From Actinoplanes ianthinogenes (lineage in GTDB: Bacteria; Actinomycetota; Actinomycetes; Mycobacteriales; Micromonosporaceae), in NCBI RefSeq assembly GCF_018324205.1, contig NZ_AP023356.1, forward strand, positions 3,551,501-3,615,500: 64,000 nt of DNA, given 5' to 3'. The position numbers and the translations under genes were made by a program. The first letter of the stretch is position 1, and each line of letters opens with the position of its first letter. This document shows positions 56,706 through 64,000 of the stretch, piece by piece. The notes under the pieces were generated by a model. That model was not told the origin of the DNA, did no database searches, and worked only from the letters and a program-made list of their open reading frames with translations.

Positions 56706-58375
56706 AAGCGGGCCGGCTCCCGATAGACGCCCCACTCGCCCCGCAGGGCGTCACAGATCTCGCCGAGAGTCGCCTCGGCGCGAGCCGCCTCCAGCATCGC
56801 GGGGATCATGTTCGCCGAGGTCCGGGAGACCGCGACGAGCTCATCGAGGGCGTTCTTCACCCGGCCCTCGTCACGCTCCGCCCGGCGCGCGGCCAGCACC
56901 CGCCGCTGCTCCACCTCGACCTCGTGGGAGACCCGGAGGATCTCCAGCTCCTTGGCGACCGTGCCGGTGTGCGCGTTGACCCCGACGATCCGCTTCTCGT
57001 TCTTCTCCAGCGCCTGCTGGTACGCGAACGCGGCCTCGGCGATGTGCGCGGTGAACCAGCCGTCCTCGATGCCGCGCAGGATGCCGGCGGTGATGCTGCC
57101 GTCGTGCCCGAGCCCGCGGATCCGCTCGAAGATCTCCTCGGCCTCGGCCTCGATCCGGTCGGTGAGCGCCTCCACGTACCACGAGCCGCCGAGCGGGTCG
57201 GCCACATTGACCACCCCGGTCTCCTCCATCAGCACCTGCTGGGTGCGCAGGGCGATCTCGGCCGACTCGTCGGTGGGCAGCGCGAGCGTCTCGTCCAGGG
57301 CGTTGGTGTGCAGCGAGTTCGTCCCGCCGAGGACCGCGGCGAGCGCCTCGACAGCGGTGCGCACCACGTTGTTCACCGGCTGCTGGGCGGTGAGCGAGAC
57401 ACCGGCGGTCTGCGTGTGGAACTTCAGCCACAGTGCTTTCTCGCTGGTGGCGCCGTACTCCTCGCGCAGGTGCCGGGCCCAGATCCGGCGGGCGGCGCGG
57501 AACTTGGCGATCTCCTCGAAGAAGTCGATGTGCGAGTCGAAGAAGAAGCTCAGGCCGGGGGCGAACTGGTTGACGTCCAGGCCGCGGGAGAGGCCGAGCT
57601 CGACGTACCCGAAACCGTCGGCCAGGGTGTACGCCAGCTCCTGCGCGGCGGTCGCGCCGGCCTCCCGGATGTGGTAACCGCTGACCGACAGCGGCTTGTA
57701 CTTCGGGATCTCGCGGGCGCAGTACTCCATCAGGTCGCCGATCAGGCGCAGGTGCGGCTCCGGTGCGAAGAGCCACTCCTTCTGCGCGATGTACTCCTTG
57801 AAGATGTCGGTCTGCAGGGTGCCGTCCAGCTTGCTCAGATCGGCGCCCTGCCGCTCGGCGGCCACCAGGTACATCACGAAGATCGGGACGGCCGGGCCGG
57901 AGATGGTCATGCTGGTGGTGACGTCCTGCAGCGGGATGCCCTCGAACAGCACGTCCATGTCGGCCGCCGAGTCGATCGCCACGCCGCAGTGGCCGACCTC
58001 GCCGAGCGCCTGCGCGTCGTCGGAGTCGCGGCCCATCAGCGTCGGCATGTCGAACGCCACGCTCAGCCCGCCACCGCCGGCGGCCAGGATCATCTTGTAC
58101 CGCTCGTTGGTCTGCCGGGCGTTGCCGAAGCCGGCGAACTGCCGGATCGTCCAGGTCCGCCCCCGGTAACCGGTCGGGTACAGCCCGCGCGTGTACGGAA
58201 ACTCGCCGGGCCAGCCGATCCGCTCGAAACCGGGATGGGTGGCCCCGGCGGGTGGGCCGTAGACCGGCTCCACCTGGTTGCCGGAGAGCGTGGTGAAGTC
58301 GGCGTCCCGCTTGCGGGCGGCGTCGTAGCGGCGCTGCCAGCGCTCGCGCCCGGCCTCGATGTCGGCTGCGTCCAT
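56702..58375 (-). CDS. Coenzyme-B12 acyl-CoA mutase large subunit (methylmalonyl-CoA mutase family)
   Basis: 557 aa from ATG 58375 (another ATG three codons earlier). TIM-barrel half only; no B12-binding domain, so it needs a separate small subunit, as IcmA does. Motifs: GYRGRTWTIRQFAGFGNARQ, GLSVAFDMPTLMGRDSDD, SMTISGPAVPIFVMYL, GYHIREAGATAAQELAYTLA, AQQPVNNVVRTAVEALAAVL. At the place of the Arg that binds the methylmalonyl carboxylate I read Gln (IAQKEW), as in isobutyryl-CoA mutase, while the Tyr of GLYPTGY is like methylmalonyl-CoA mutase. Substrate is probably isobutyryl-CoA or a similar acyl-CoA. meaB and the epimerase are 3–5 kb away. Confidence 0.9.
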   Translation of the reverse strand: MDAADIEAGRERWQRRYDAARKRDADFTTLSGNQVEPVYGPPAGATHPGFERIGWPGEFPYTRGLYPTGYRGRTWTIRQFAGFGNARQTNERYKMILAAGGGGLSVAFDMPTLMGRDSDDAQALGEVGHCGVAIDSAADMDVLFEGIPLQDVTTSMTISGPAVPIFVMYLVAAERQGADLSKLDGTLQTDIFKEYIAQKEWLFAPEPHLRLIGDLMEYCAREIPKYKPLSVSGYHIREAGATAAQELAYTLADGFGYVELGLSRGLDVNQFAPGLSFFFDSHIDFFEEIAKFRAARRIWARHLREEYGATSEKALWLKFHTQTAGVSLTAQQPVNNVVRTAVEALAAVLGGTNSLHTNALDETLALPTDESAEIALRTQQVLMEETGVVNVADPLGGSWYVEALTDRIEAEAEEIFERIRGLGHDGSITAGILRGIEDGWFTAHIAEAAFAYQQALEKNEKRIVGVNAHTGTVAKELEILRVSHEVEVEQRRVLAARRAERDEGRVKNALDELVAVSRTSANMIPAMLEAARAEATLGEICDALRGEWGVYREPARF

Positions 58376-58505
58376 GCGCCCCATACTAGAGGCAGAACTG
58401 AACGATTACTAAGGTCACGATGGACATCAGGACAAGGGTTTTCCCCACTACCGCGCGGTAACCGCAGCGGGAAGAGTGCGGGACGGAACCCTTTCCACCC
58501 CACCG

Positions 58506-58536
58506 ACCCCGGCAGCGCCCGCCACGCTGCCGGGGT
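58506..58536 (-). terminator. Hairpin terminator after the FAD monooxygenase gene
   Basis: ACCCCGGCAGCG (58506–58517), seven-base loop, CGCTGCCGGGGT (58525–58536): a perfect 12-bp stem, 8 bp past the stop at 58545. Confidence 0.75.
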
Positions 58537-58544
58537 TGCCGGTC

Positions 58545-59729
58545 TCAGGCCGCCGGCAGCGGCGGCAGCCGGTATTCGAAGATCCAGGCCTGCGGGTCGC
58601 CGTTGCGGGTCAGCAGCCGGAAGATCACCGGCAGCATCGCGTCCCGGATCACCGCGCCGACCGGCCCCTTCACCTTGTTGCTGTTGCCGCGCCGCCCGTG
58701 CGCGCCGACCTTCTCCACCCGCGGACGACGGACTTTTTCGTACGCCGCCAGAGCGTCGCCGATCGACGCGTGCCCGCGCAGGCTGTGCCCGAGCACGACG
58801 GCGTCCTCCAGGGCCTGCGAGGCGCCCTGCCCGGAGGTCGGCGCCAGGGCGTGCGCGGCGTCGCCGACCAGCACGATCCGGTCGTCGTGCCAGACCCGGA
58901 CCGGGCCCATGTCCTCGGTGTTCCACGGCCCGACCACCTCGCCGCTGAGCCGGATCAGCTCCGCCGCCGGCGACGACGGATCCCCCTCGAACAGCTCGAT
59001 CAGGTGCGCCTTCCACGCCTCGGGGGTGAAGGAGCCGGACTCGACCGGCCGCTTGCTCGGCGGGTTCGCGAACCACCAGACCGAGCCGTCCGGCGCGGTC
59101 GCCCAGCCGAAGAAGGCCCGCCGCCCGAAGGACATCTGCATCACCCCGGGTGGCGGCGCCAGGCGCGGCTCCACCGGCCCGGCGGTGAAACCGCCGGCAT
59201 TGAGCAGGCCGAGGTAGTGCGGCGCGGTCGCGGCCGCATTCAACGACTGCCGGGTACGCGACCGCAGACCGTCCGCCCCGACGAGCAACTCGGCACGCAC
59301 CCGCCCGCCGTCGGCGAACGCCGCCTCGACCCCGTCCGGCCCGGACACCGCCCGGGTCAGCGCGGCGCCGTGCACGACCGGGATGCCCCAGGCCTCAGCC
59401 TCCGCACGCATCGCCGCGTAGAGGTCGGCGCGGCGGATGGTCAGCGTGTCCCGCCCCAGCGACAGCTCGGCGAGCACCCGCCCGGACGCGCCGCGCAGCG
59501 CCATGGCGGGCGTCGCGAAGCCCCGGGCCAGCACCTTCTCCGGCGTCAGGCCGAGCGAGCGGAGCGCGGCCAGCCCGTTCTCCGCGACGGTGAGGAACGC
59601 GCCGCGCTCGTCGGCGACGCCGCGCTCGTGACGCTCGTAGATCACCGGGTCGAACCCGGCGTGACACAGGGCGATGGCCGCCGCGGTGCCGGCGATGCCA
59701 CCCCCGATCACGGCAGCTTCCTTAGTCAT
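58545..59729 (-). CDS. FAD-dependent monooxygenase (class A flavin hydroxylase)
   Basis: 394 aa from ATG 59729. Rossmann motif AVIGGGIAGTAAAIAL, DG motif LLVGADGLRSRTRQ and GD motif IVLVGDAAHALAPTSGQGAS, so a group A flavoprotein hydroxylase using NAD(P)H and O2. Substrate unknown. No Shine-Dalgarno is seen before the ATG, and a second in-frame ATG lies five codons upstream; the start is embedded in a palindrome. Divergent from the PadR gene, which probably controls it. Confidence 0.88.
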   Translation of the reverse strand: MTKEAAVIGGGIAGTAAAIALCHAGFDPVIYERHERGVADERGAFLTVAENGLAALRSLGLTPEKVLARGFATPAMALRGASGRVLAELSLGRDTLTIRRADLYAAMRAEAEAWGIPVVHGAALTRAVSGPDGVEAAFADGGRVRAELLVGADGLRSRTRQSLNAAATAPHYLGLLNAGGFTAGPVEPRLAPPPGVMQMSFGRRAFFGWATAPDGSVWWFANPPSKRPVESGSFTPEAWKAHLIELFEGDPSSPAAELIRLSGEVVGPWNTEDMGPVRVWHDDRIVLVGDAAHALAPTSGQGASQALEDAVVLGHSLRGHASIGDALAAYEKVRRPRVEKVGAHGRRGNSNKVKGPVGAVIRDAMLPVIFRLLTRNGDPQAWIFEYRLPPLPAA

Positions 59730-59754
59730 ATAATGACTATCCATAAAATGACTA
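59724..59754. promoter_or_regulatory. AT-rich palindrome and direct repeats, PadR operator candidate
   Basis: AGTCAT-ATA-ATGACT (59724–59738) is palindromic, and ATATAATGACTA (59728–59739) recurs as ATAAAATGACTA (59743–59754), 15 bp later. The patch covers the start codon of the FAD monooxygenase gene and lies 32 bp before the PadR gene. It is the only AT-rich stretch here. Confidence 0.6.
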
Positions 59755-59785
59755 TGGCCCGTCAAGGGATCGTAGGCTGCTTGGC

Positions 59786-60370
59786 ATGAAGCGCTCCCCA
59801 CTTGCGATGCTGCTGCTGGCGCTGCTGGTGGAGACGCCGATGCACCCGTACCGGATGCAGCAGGTGATCAAGGAGCGCGGCCAGGACCAACTGGTCAACG
59901 TGGCCCAGCGCAACAGCGTCTACCAGGCACTCGACCGCCTGGTCCGGGAGGGACTGGCCCGCCCCGGCGAGACCACCCGGGAGGCCGGCCGCCCCGAGCG
60001 CACGATCTACGAGGTCACCGAGGAGGGCAGCGCGACGCTCCGGCGCTGGCTGCTGGAGATGCTGCCGACCCCGGCCCGCGAGTTCCCCGAGTTCCCGGTC
60101 GCGCTGGCGTTCCTGGCTCTGATCAGCCCCACGGAGACCCGCGAGCTGCTGCACCGGCGCGCCGAGGCGGTCGCGGAGCGGGTCGCCGCGATCGACGCCC
60201 AGGCCCCACCCGGGCTGCCCAGGCTGTTCCTGCTGGAGGACGAATATCGCGCGGCGATGCTCCGGGCCGAGTTGGCCTGGCTGCGGGGGGTGCTCACCGA
60301 CCTGGACAACGGCACCCTGACCTGGGACTGGGCCATGATCCAGGCCACCATGGCCCAGTTCGCCGACTGA
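59786..60370 (+). CDS. PadR-family transcriptional regulator
   Basis: 194 aa. Winged helix MLLLALLVETPMHPYRMQQV, then NSVYQALDRLVREGLARPGE and GRPERTIYEVTEEGSATLRR as usual, followed by a C-terminal helical dimerisation domain (…LLEDEYRAAMLRAELAWLRG…). Such PadR (Vir-C type) repressors control a neighbouring gene on sensing a small aromatic or drug-like molecule. Divergent to the FAD monooxygenase. Confidence 0.92.
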   Translation: MKRSPLAMLLLALLVETPMHPYRMQQVIKERGQDQLVNVAQRNSVYQALDRLVREGLARPGETTREAGRPERTIYEVTEEGSATLRRWLLEMLPTPAREFPEFPVALAFLALISPTETRELLHRRAEAVAERVAAIDAQAPPGLPRLFLLEDEYRAAMLRAELAWLRGVLTDLDNGTLTWDWAMIQATMAQFAD

Positions 60371-60414
60371 ACGCTCCCGTCACCCAGGAGCCTCTGCCCG
60401 GCCGCATGCAGTCC

Positions 60415-60660
60415 AGCTGGCCCCCATGGCCCTATCCCAGCCCCGGATAGGGCCATGAACACCAGCCCGACGCCCCCGGCTGGCCCCCACGGCCCTGCCC
60501 CAGCCCCGAATAGGGCCATGAACACCAGCCCGACGCCCCCGGCTGGCCCCCACGGCCCTGCCCCAACCCCGAATAGGGCCACGAACACCAGCCCCACGAC
60601 CCCGGCTGGCCCTGATGGCCCGATACCCACTCGGAATAGGGCCATGGGCACCAGCCGGGG
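60415..60660. repeat. 63-bp tandem repeat array between convergent genes
   Basis: Four units of 63 bp start at 60415, 60478, 60541 and 60604 (last one partial). Each begins (G/A)GCTGGCCC and carries GAATAGGGCCA-TGAACACCAGCC-type sequence. Units 2 and 3 differ at only a few positions, unit 1 slightly more, unit 4 much more. Because 63 is a multiple of three both strands stay open, but no gene with an RBS is seen. It fills most of the 391-bp gap between the PadR and meaB stops. The rest of the gap is plain GC-rich sequence. Confidence 0.9.
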
Positions 60661-60761
60661 TCTTGGCTTGCGCGGCCGGGCCGGGCGGGGGGGCGGCAGC
60701 GGGTGGGCGTGGCGACCGCCGTGGGCGGCGACCGTGACCAGCGCCGGAGGTCCCGGCGCGG

Positions 60762-61715
60762 TTACAGGCCGGCGAGCAGTTCGTCGGCGGCGGCGTAAGG
60801 GTCGAGCGCGCCGTCCGCGACCTTCGCCGCCAGATCGGCCAGGGCCGTGCCGCCGCGCAGGTCGCCCATCCGGGCGCGCAGCGTGCCCAGCGCCAGCGCG
60901 GAGATCTCCGCCTCGGCGCGGCGTTCGCGGCGGACGCGCAGCTCGCCGCTCTCGGTCATCCAGGCGCGGTGTTTCTCGATCGCGGCGACCACCTCGTCGA
61001 CGCCCTCGCCCTTGACCGCGACCGCGCGGACCACCTGCGGCCGCCACTCGCCGGCGCCGCGCTCGCCGAGCGCCAGCATGCCCTGGATGTCGCGGTAGGT
61101 GTTGTCCGCGCCGGGGCGGTCCGCCTTGTTGATCACGAAGACGTCCGCGATCTCCAGCACGCCGGCCTTGACCGCCTGGATCGCGTCACCCATCCCGGGG
61201 GCGAGCAGCACCAGCGTGGTGTCGGCCAGCGAGGCGATCTCCACCTCGGCCTGCCCGACGCCGACCGTCTCGACCAGCACCACGTCGCACCCGGCGCCCT
61301 CGAGCACCCGGACGGCCTGCGGGGTGGCGGCGGACAGCCCGCCGAGCTGTCCGCGACTGGACATCGAGCGGATGTACACGCCCGGGTCGGCGGTGTGCTC
61401 CTGCATGCGCACCCGGTCACCGAGGATCGCGCCGCCGGTGAACGGGCTGGACGGGTCCACGGCCAACACCCCGACCCGGTGGCCGGCCGCACGCAGCGCC
61501 CGGACCAGCTCGTTCGTCGTGGTGGACTTGCCGACACCGGGGGCGCCGGTGAGCCCGACCACCTGGGCCCGGCCGGCGTAGGGCGCCATCGCCGCGGCGA
61601 CCTCGGGCAGCGCCGGGTCACCGTTCTCCACCAGGCTGATCAGCCGGGCCACCGACCGCGGGTCGCCCTCCCGGGCCTTGCTGACCAGGGAGGGCACATC
61701 GCGGAGTCGGCTCAC
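60762..61715 (-). CDS. meaB: Methylmalonyl-CoA mutase-associated GTPase MeaB
   Basis: 317 aa from GTG 61715, overlapping the thiolase stop by four bases (GTGA). Walker [20 protein letters not shown] (about 51–69), [40 protein letters not shown], and INKADRPG (NKxD, about 195). It loads and protects B12 mutases. The mutase subunit it would serve is the acyl-CoA mutase 2.4 kb away, or another elsewhere. Confidence 0.95.
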   Translation of the reverse strand: MSRLRDVPSLVSKAREGDPRSVARLISLVENGDPALPEVAAAMAPYAGRAQVVGLTGAPGVGKSTTTNELVRALRAAGHRVGVLAVDPSSPFTGGAILGDRVRMQEHTADPGVYIRSMSSRGQLGGLSAATPQAVRVLEGAGCDVVLVETVGVGQAEVEIASLADTTLVLLAPGMGDAIQAVKAGVLEIADVFVINKADRPGADNTYRDIQGMLALGERGAGEWRPQVVRAVAVKGEGVDEVVAAIEKHRAWMTESGELRVRRERRAEAEISALALGTLRARMGDLRGGTALADLAAKVADGALDPYAAADELLAGL

Positions 61716-62890
61716 GACGGTACTTTAATGATCAGAGCGTCGCCCTGACCGCCACCACCGCAGAGACCCGCCGCGCCGGTCCCGCCGCCACGCCGTTTCA
61801 GCTCCAGCGCCAGGGTCAGCACCAGCCGGGCGCCGGACATCCCGATCGGGTGACCGAGAGCGATCGCCCCACCGTTCACGTTGACCTTGTCCTCGTCGAC
61901 CTTCAGCTCACGCATCGACTGGATGACGACCTGGGCGAACGCCTCGTTGATCTCGATCAGGTCGAGCTCCTCGACGCTCATCCGGGCCTTCTCCAGCGCG
62001 TGCTTGATCGCGTTGGCCGGCTGGGACTGGAGCGAGCTGTCCGGGCCGGCCACGTTGCCGTGGGCGGTGATCTCGGCGAGCCAGCTGAGCCCCAACTCCT
62101 CGGCCTTGGCCTTGCTCATCACCACGACCGCGGCGGCGCCGTCGGAGATCGGCGAGGCGGTGGCCGCGGTGATCGTGCCGTCCGGGGTGAAGGCGGGGCG
62201 CAGCTTGGCCAGCGACGCGCCGGTGGTGCCGGGGCGTACGCCCTCGTCGGTCTCGATCGGCCCCTCGGCCTTCTTGTCGCCGGAGGGCAGCGGGACGATC
62301 TCCTCGGCGAACCGGCCCTCGGCCTGCGCCGCGGCGGCCCGCCGGTGGCTGAGCGCGGCCCAGTTGTCCTGCTCGGCACGGGTGATGTTCAGCCGGACGC
62401 CGCTGTTCTCGGTGGACTCGCCCATCGAGACGCCGGCCCACGGGTCGGTCAGCCCGTCGAGGGACATGTGGTCGCGGACGGTGACGTCGCCGAACTTGGT
62501 GCCCTGCCGCTGGTTGATCAGGTGCGGGGAGTTGGTCATCGACTCCATGCCGCCGGCCACCACGATCTCGCACTCGCCGGCCCGGATCAGCTGGTCCGCC
62601 AGCGCGATCGCGTCGAGGCCGGAGAGGCACACCTTGTTGATGGTGAGCGCCGGGGTGGTCATCGGGATGCCGGCCGCCACGGCCGCCTGGCGGGCCGGGA
62701 TCTGCCCGCAGCCGGCCTGGAGCACCTGGCCCATGATGACGTACTGCACCTGGTCGGGGGCGACACCGCCGCGGGCCAGGGCGGCGGCGATGGCGTGCCC
62801 GCCGAGGGCGGTGGCGGGCAGATGTTTGAGGTTGCCCAGCAGGCGCCCCATCGGGGTACGGGCGCCACTGACGATCACGGAGGTGGTCAC
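61712..62890 (-). CDS. Acetyl-CoA C-acetyltransferase (thiolase)
   Basis: 392 aa from GTG 62890. Catalytic Cys in [17 protein letters not shown] (about 88), [12 protein letters not shown], His in [17 protein letters not shown] (about 348) and second Cys in [14 protein letters not shown] (about 378). It condenses or cleaves acetoacetyl-CoA. With meaB downstream and the epimerase divergent, it belongs to an acyl-CoA metabolism unit. Confidence 0.95.
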   Translation of the reverse strand: MTTSVIVSGARTPMGRLLGNLKHLPATALGGHAIAAALARGGVAPDQVQYVIMGQVLQAGCGQIPARQAAVAAGIPMTTPALTINKVCLSGLDAIALADQLIRAGECEIVVAGGMESMTNSPHLINQRQGTKFGDVTVRDHMSLDGLTDPWAGVSMGESTENSGVRLNITRAEQDNWAALSHRRAAAAQAEGRFAEEIVPLPSGDKKAEGPIETDEGVRPGTTGASLAKLRPAFTPDGTITAATASPISDGAAAVVVMSKAKAEELGLSWLAEITAHGNVAGPDSSLQSQPANAIKHALEKARMSVEELDLIEINEAFAQVVIQSMRELKVDEDKVNVNGGAIALGHPIGMSGARLVLTLALELKRRGGGTGAAGLCGGGGQGDALIIKVPS

Positions 62891-62971
62891 GGTATGTCCG
62901 ATCTGCGACGGCTGGGTACGGAGCGGGTACCCGGGCAGCCTTAACGATGGGTCAGGTCAGAGACTAACGGC

Positions 62972-63469
62972 ATGACGGACCACACATCGAGTGCCACCCA
63001 TCCCGAGAATGTCACATTCTCCGGGGTCGAATTGCTCCGGATCGACCATGTCGGTATCGCGGTGCCCGACTTGGACGAGGCAATCCGGTTCTACCAGGAG
63101 AATCTGGGTTTGCGCTGTGTGCACCAAGAGACCAATGACGAACAGGGCGTCCGGGAAGCGATGCTCGCCGTGGGCGACGGCGCCGGTCCCCGGGTCCAGT
63201 TGCTCGCCCCGGCACGGCCCGACTCGGCGATCGCGAAGTTCCTCGATCGCAGCGGTCCCGGCCTTCAGCAACTCGCCTACACGGTGGCCGACGTCGAGGC
63301 GGCGGCCGACGCGTTGCGGGCGCGCGGCATGCGACTGCTCTACGACACCCCGAAACGCGGCACCGCGGGCTCCCGGATCAATTTCGTTCATCCGAAGGAC
63401 GCCGGCGGGGTGCTCGTCGAGTTGGTGGAGCCCGCCGAACCGGTACACCGGTCGGGTGAATCAGCCTGA
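62972..63469 (+). CDS. mce: Methylmalonyl-CoA epimerase
   Basis: 165 aa, vicinal-oxygen-chelate fold: RIDHVGIAVPDLDEAIRFYQ, QQLAYTVADVEAAADALRA and VLVELVEP. Metal ligands His (IDHVG), His or Gln in the middle and Glu (LVELVEP) fit. Interconverts (R)- and (S)-methylmalonyl-CoA, linking propionyl-CoA carboxylation to the B12 mutase. Divergent from the thiolase-meaB unit over 81 bp. Confidence 0.93.
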   Translation: MTDHTSSATHPENVTFSGVELLRIDHVGIAVPDLDEAIRFYQENLGLRCVHQETNDEQGVREAMLAVGDGAGPRVQLLAPARPDSAIAKFLDRSGPGLQQLAYTVADVEAAADALRARGMRLLYDTPKRGTAGSRINFVHPKDAGGVLVELVEPAEPVHRSGESA

Positions 63470-63523
63470 CGCACGGCCGGGCGGCTGGCAGGATCAGTGC
63501 CATTGAGCAGGGCCGACCGCCCC

Positions 63524-63540
63524 ATCGGCGGGGCGCCGAT
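63524..63540 (+). terminator. Small hairpin after the epimerase gene
   Basis: ATCGGCG (63524–63530), GGG, CGCCGAT (63534–63540), 7-bp stem, 54 bp past the stop. Weak terminator candidate. Otherwise 63470–63718 shows a TACATT near 63654 that could be a −10 box for the next gene. Confidence 0.4.
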
Positions 63541-63718
63541 CACCTGAAGCCCCGACTCAGCAGGTGGCGACGGGACGACACCCGGCCCGCCGGTGAGTGA
63601 CCGCCATCGCCCGAACGGGTCGGCACCCGCCTCCGCTCCAGGTCAAAGCTGATCTACATTGGGGTGCCACAGCCACACGGCCCTTGCATCCCCGCCCCCT
63701 TCTCGCCAGGATGGCGCA

Positions 63719-64000
63719 ATGCCCCAGCAGCAGGATCAGTCCATGGACTTCTTCGACACCGCGAATTCGCAGCACGATTTCACCGTCGTGCTTCGTGGTT
63801 ACGATCGTCAGCAGGTCGACGGACACATCGGCCGCCTGCTCGCCGCCCTCAATCAGGCCGTTCAGGCCCGCGGTGAGGCCGAGCAGCGGATGAATGACGC
63901 CCAGCGCCGGCTCCGCCAGTCGGAGCAGCGGCTGAACGTGCTGGAGCAGAAACTCGCCGACAGCAACAAGCTGCTGGAGGAGAACAACCGGCCGACGCTC
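63719..64000 (+). CDS. DivIVA-like coiled-coil protein, N-terminal part
   Basis: Open to the window edge (94 codons). Starts ATG 63719 with CCAGGATGG upstream. MPQQQDQSMDFFDTANSQHD is followed by FTVVLRGYDRQQVDGHIGRL, which is the DivIVA N-terminal motif (membrane-curvature binding and polar/septal placement in the family), then a heptad-like stretch (EQRMNDAQRRLRQSEQRLNV LEQKLADSNKLLEE). The C-terminal part is missing. Could be a Wag31-type or a DivIVA-domain protein of polar growth. Confidence 0.75.
   Translation, partial: MPQQQDQSMDFFDTANSQHDFTVVLRGYDRQQVDGHIGRLLAALNQAVQARGEAEQRMNDAQRRLRQSEQRLNVLEQKLADSNKLLEENNRPTL

Noticed and set aside
60007-61047. Open frames through the 63-bp array on both strands
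   Set aside because: Kept open only because the unit is divisible by three; both continue into antisense of PadR or meaB and have no start signals.

Overview
The window is 64 kb of very GC-rich chromosome from an actinobacterium. Gene content and order (cysteine desulfurase–mnmA–methionine-synthase-like–ligA followed by gatC-gatA, a 180-kDa-type NAD glutamate dehydrogenase, a PE/ESX-free background, SARP/BTAD, PadR, TetR and LacI regulators, many GTG/TTG starts) suggest the family Micromonosporaceae. An Aer-like PAS protein next to a soluble chemoreceptor would fit a genus with motile spores such as Actinoplanes. The genus is inference; no rRNA or tRNA gene is present to confirm it.

Layout. 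1–4.8 kb: a secreted haem peroxidase fragment, an unknown membrane-anchored protein and a Tat-exported multicopper oxidase on the minus strand, divergent from a SARP-like regulator with an ATPase domain. 4.9–8.2 kb: a secreted PKD-domain protein divergent from a LacI regulator, with inverted repeats between them. 8.3–14.4 kb: a membrane PAS-GGDEF-EAL protein, a PH-domain membrane protein, a PQQ-type sugar dehydrogenase lipoprotein and a membrane metallophosphoesterase. 14.4–14.95 kb: a noncoding tandem repeat array. 15–31 kb: mainly housekeeping genes: a TPR membrane protein, gatB, an M1 peptidase lipoprotein, gatA-gatC, a second GGDEF-EAL protein, ligA, a methionine-synthase-like gene, mnmA with its cysteine desulfurase, and etfBA. 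31–38 kb: small membrane proteins (two DUF202 types, a PLDc_N type), an acetolactate-synthase-like enzyme behind a membrane-anchored Hsp70-like ATPase, an enoyl-CoA hydratase and two small membrane proteins. 38–45 kb: a split Aer-like PAS/chemoreceptor pair, a ribokinase and an ABC ATPase, a ROK regulator divergent from a NagZ-type glycosidase, and a short AbiEi-like protein. 45–56 kb: NAD glutamate dehydrogenase, a penicillin-binding lipoprotein, an arginase-family protein with an acidic tail, a thioredoxin-TPR co-chaperone, and an SDR/TetR pair. 56.7–63.5 kb: a coenzyme-B12 acyl-CoA mutase large subunit, a FAD monooxygenase/PadR pair, a second tandem repeat array, then meaB, a thiolase and methylmalonyl-CoA epimerase. 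The window ends inside a DivIVA-like coiled-coil gene.

How the genes fit together. The gatCAB genes make the tRNA amidotransferase. The cysteine desulfurase and MnmA form a sulfur relay to tRNA. The mutase, MeaB, epimerase and thiolase, with EtfAB and the enoyl-CoA hydratase, point to branched-chain or propionyl/butyryl-CoA metabolism. NagZ with ROK suggests cell-wall amino-sugar recycling. Four local regulators (LacI, TetR, PadR, ROK) sit divergent to their likely targets, each with a palindromic or repeated site between. No insertion sequence, prophage, CRISPR array or RNA gene was seen. The less ordinary items are the two repeat arrays between convergent genes (both with a 63-bp period), the peroxidase/oxidase cluster, the split Aer, the membrane-anchored Hsp70 without a substrate-binding domain, a small Cys-containing ORF, and the short AbiEi gene behind DnaA-box-like sites.
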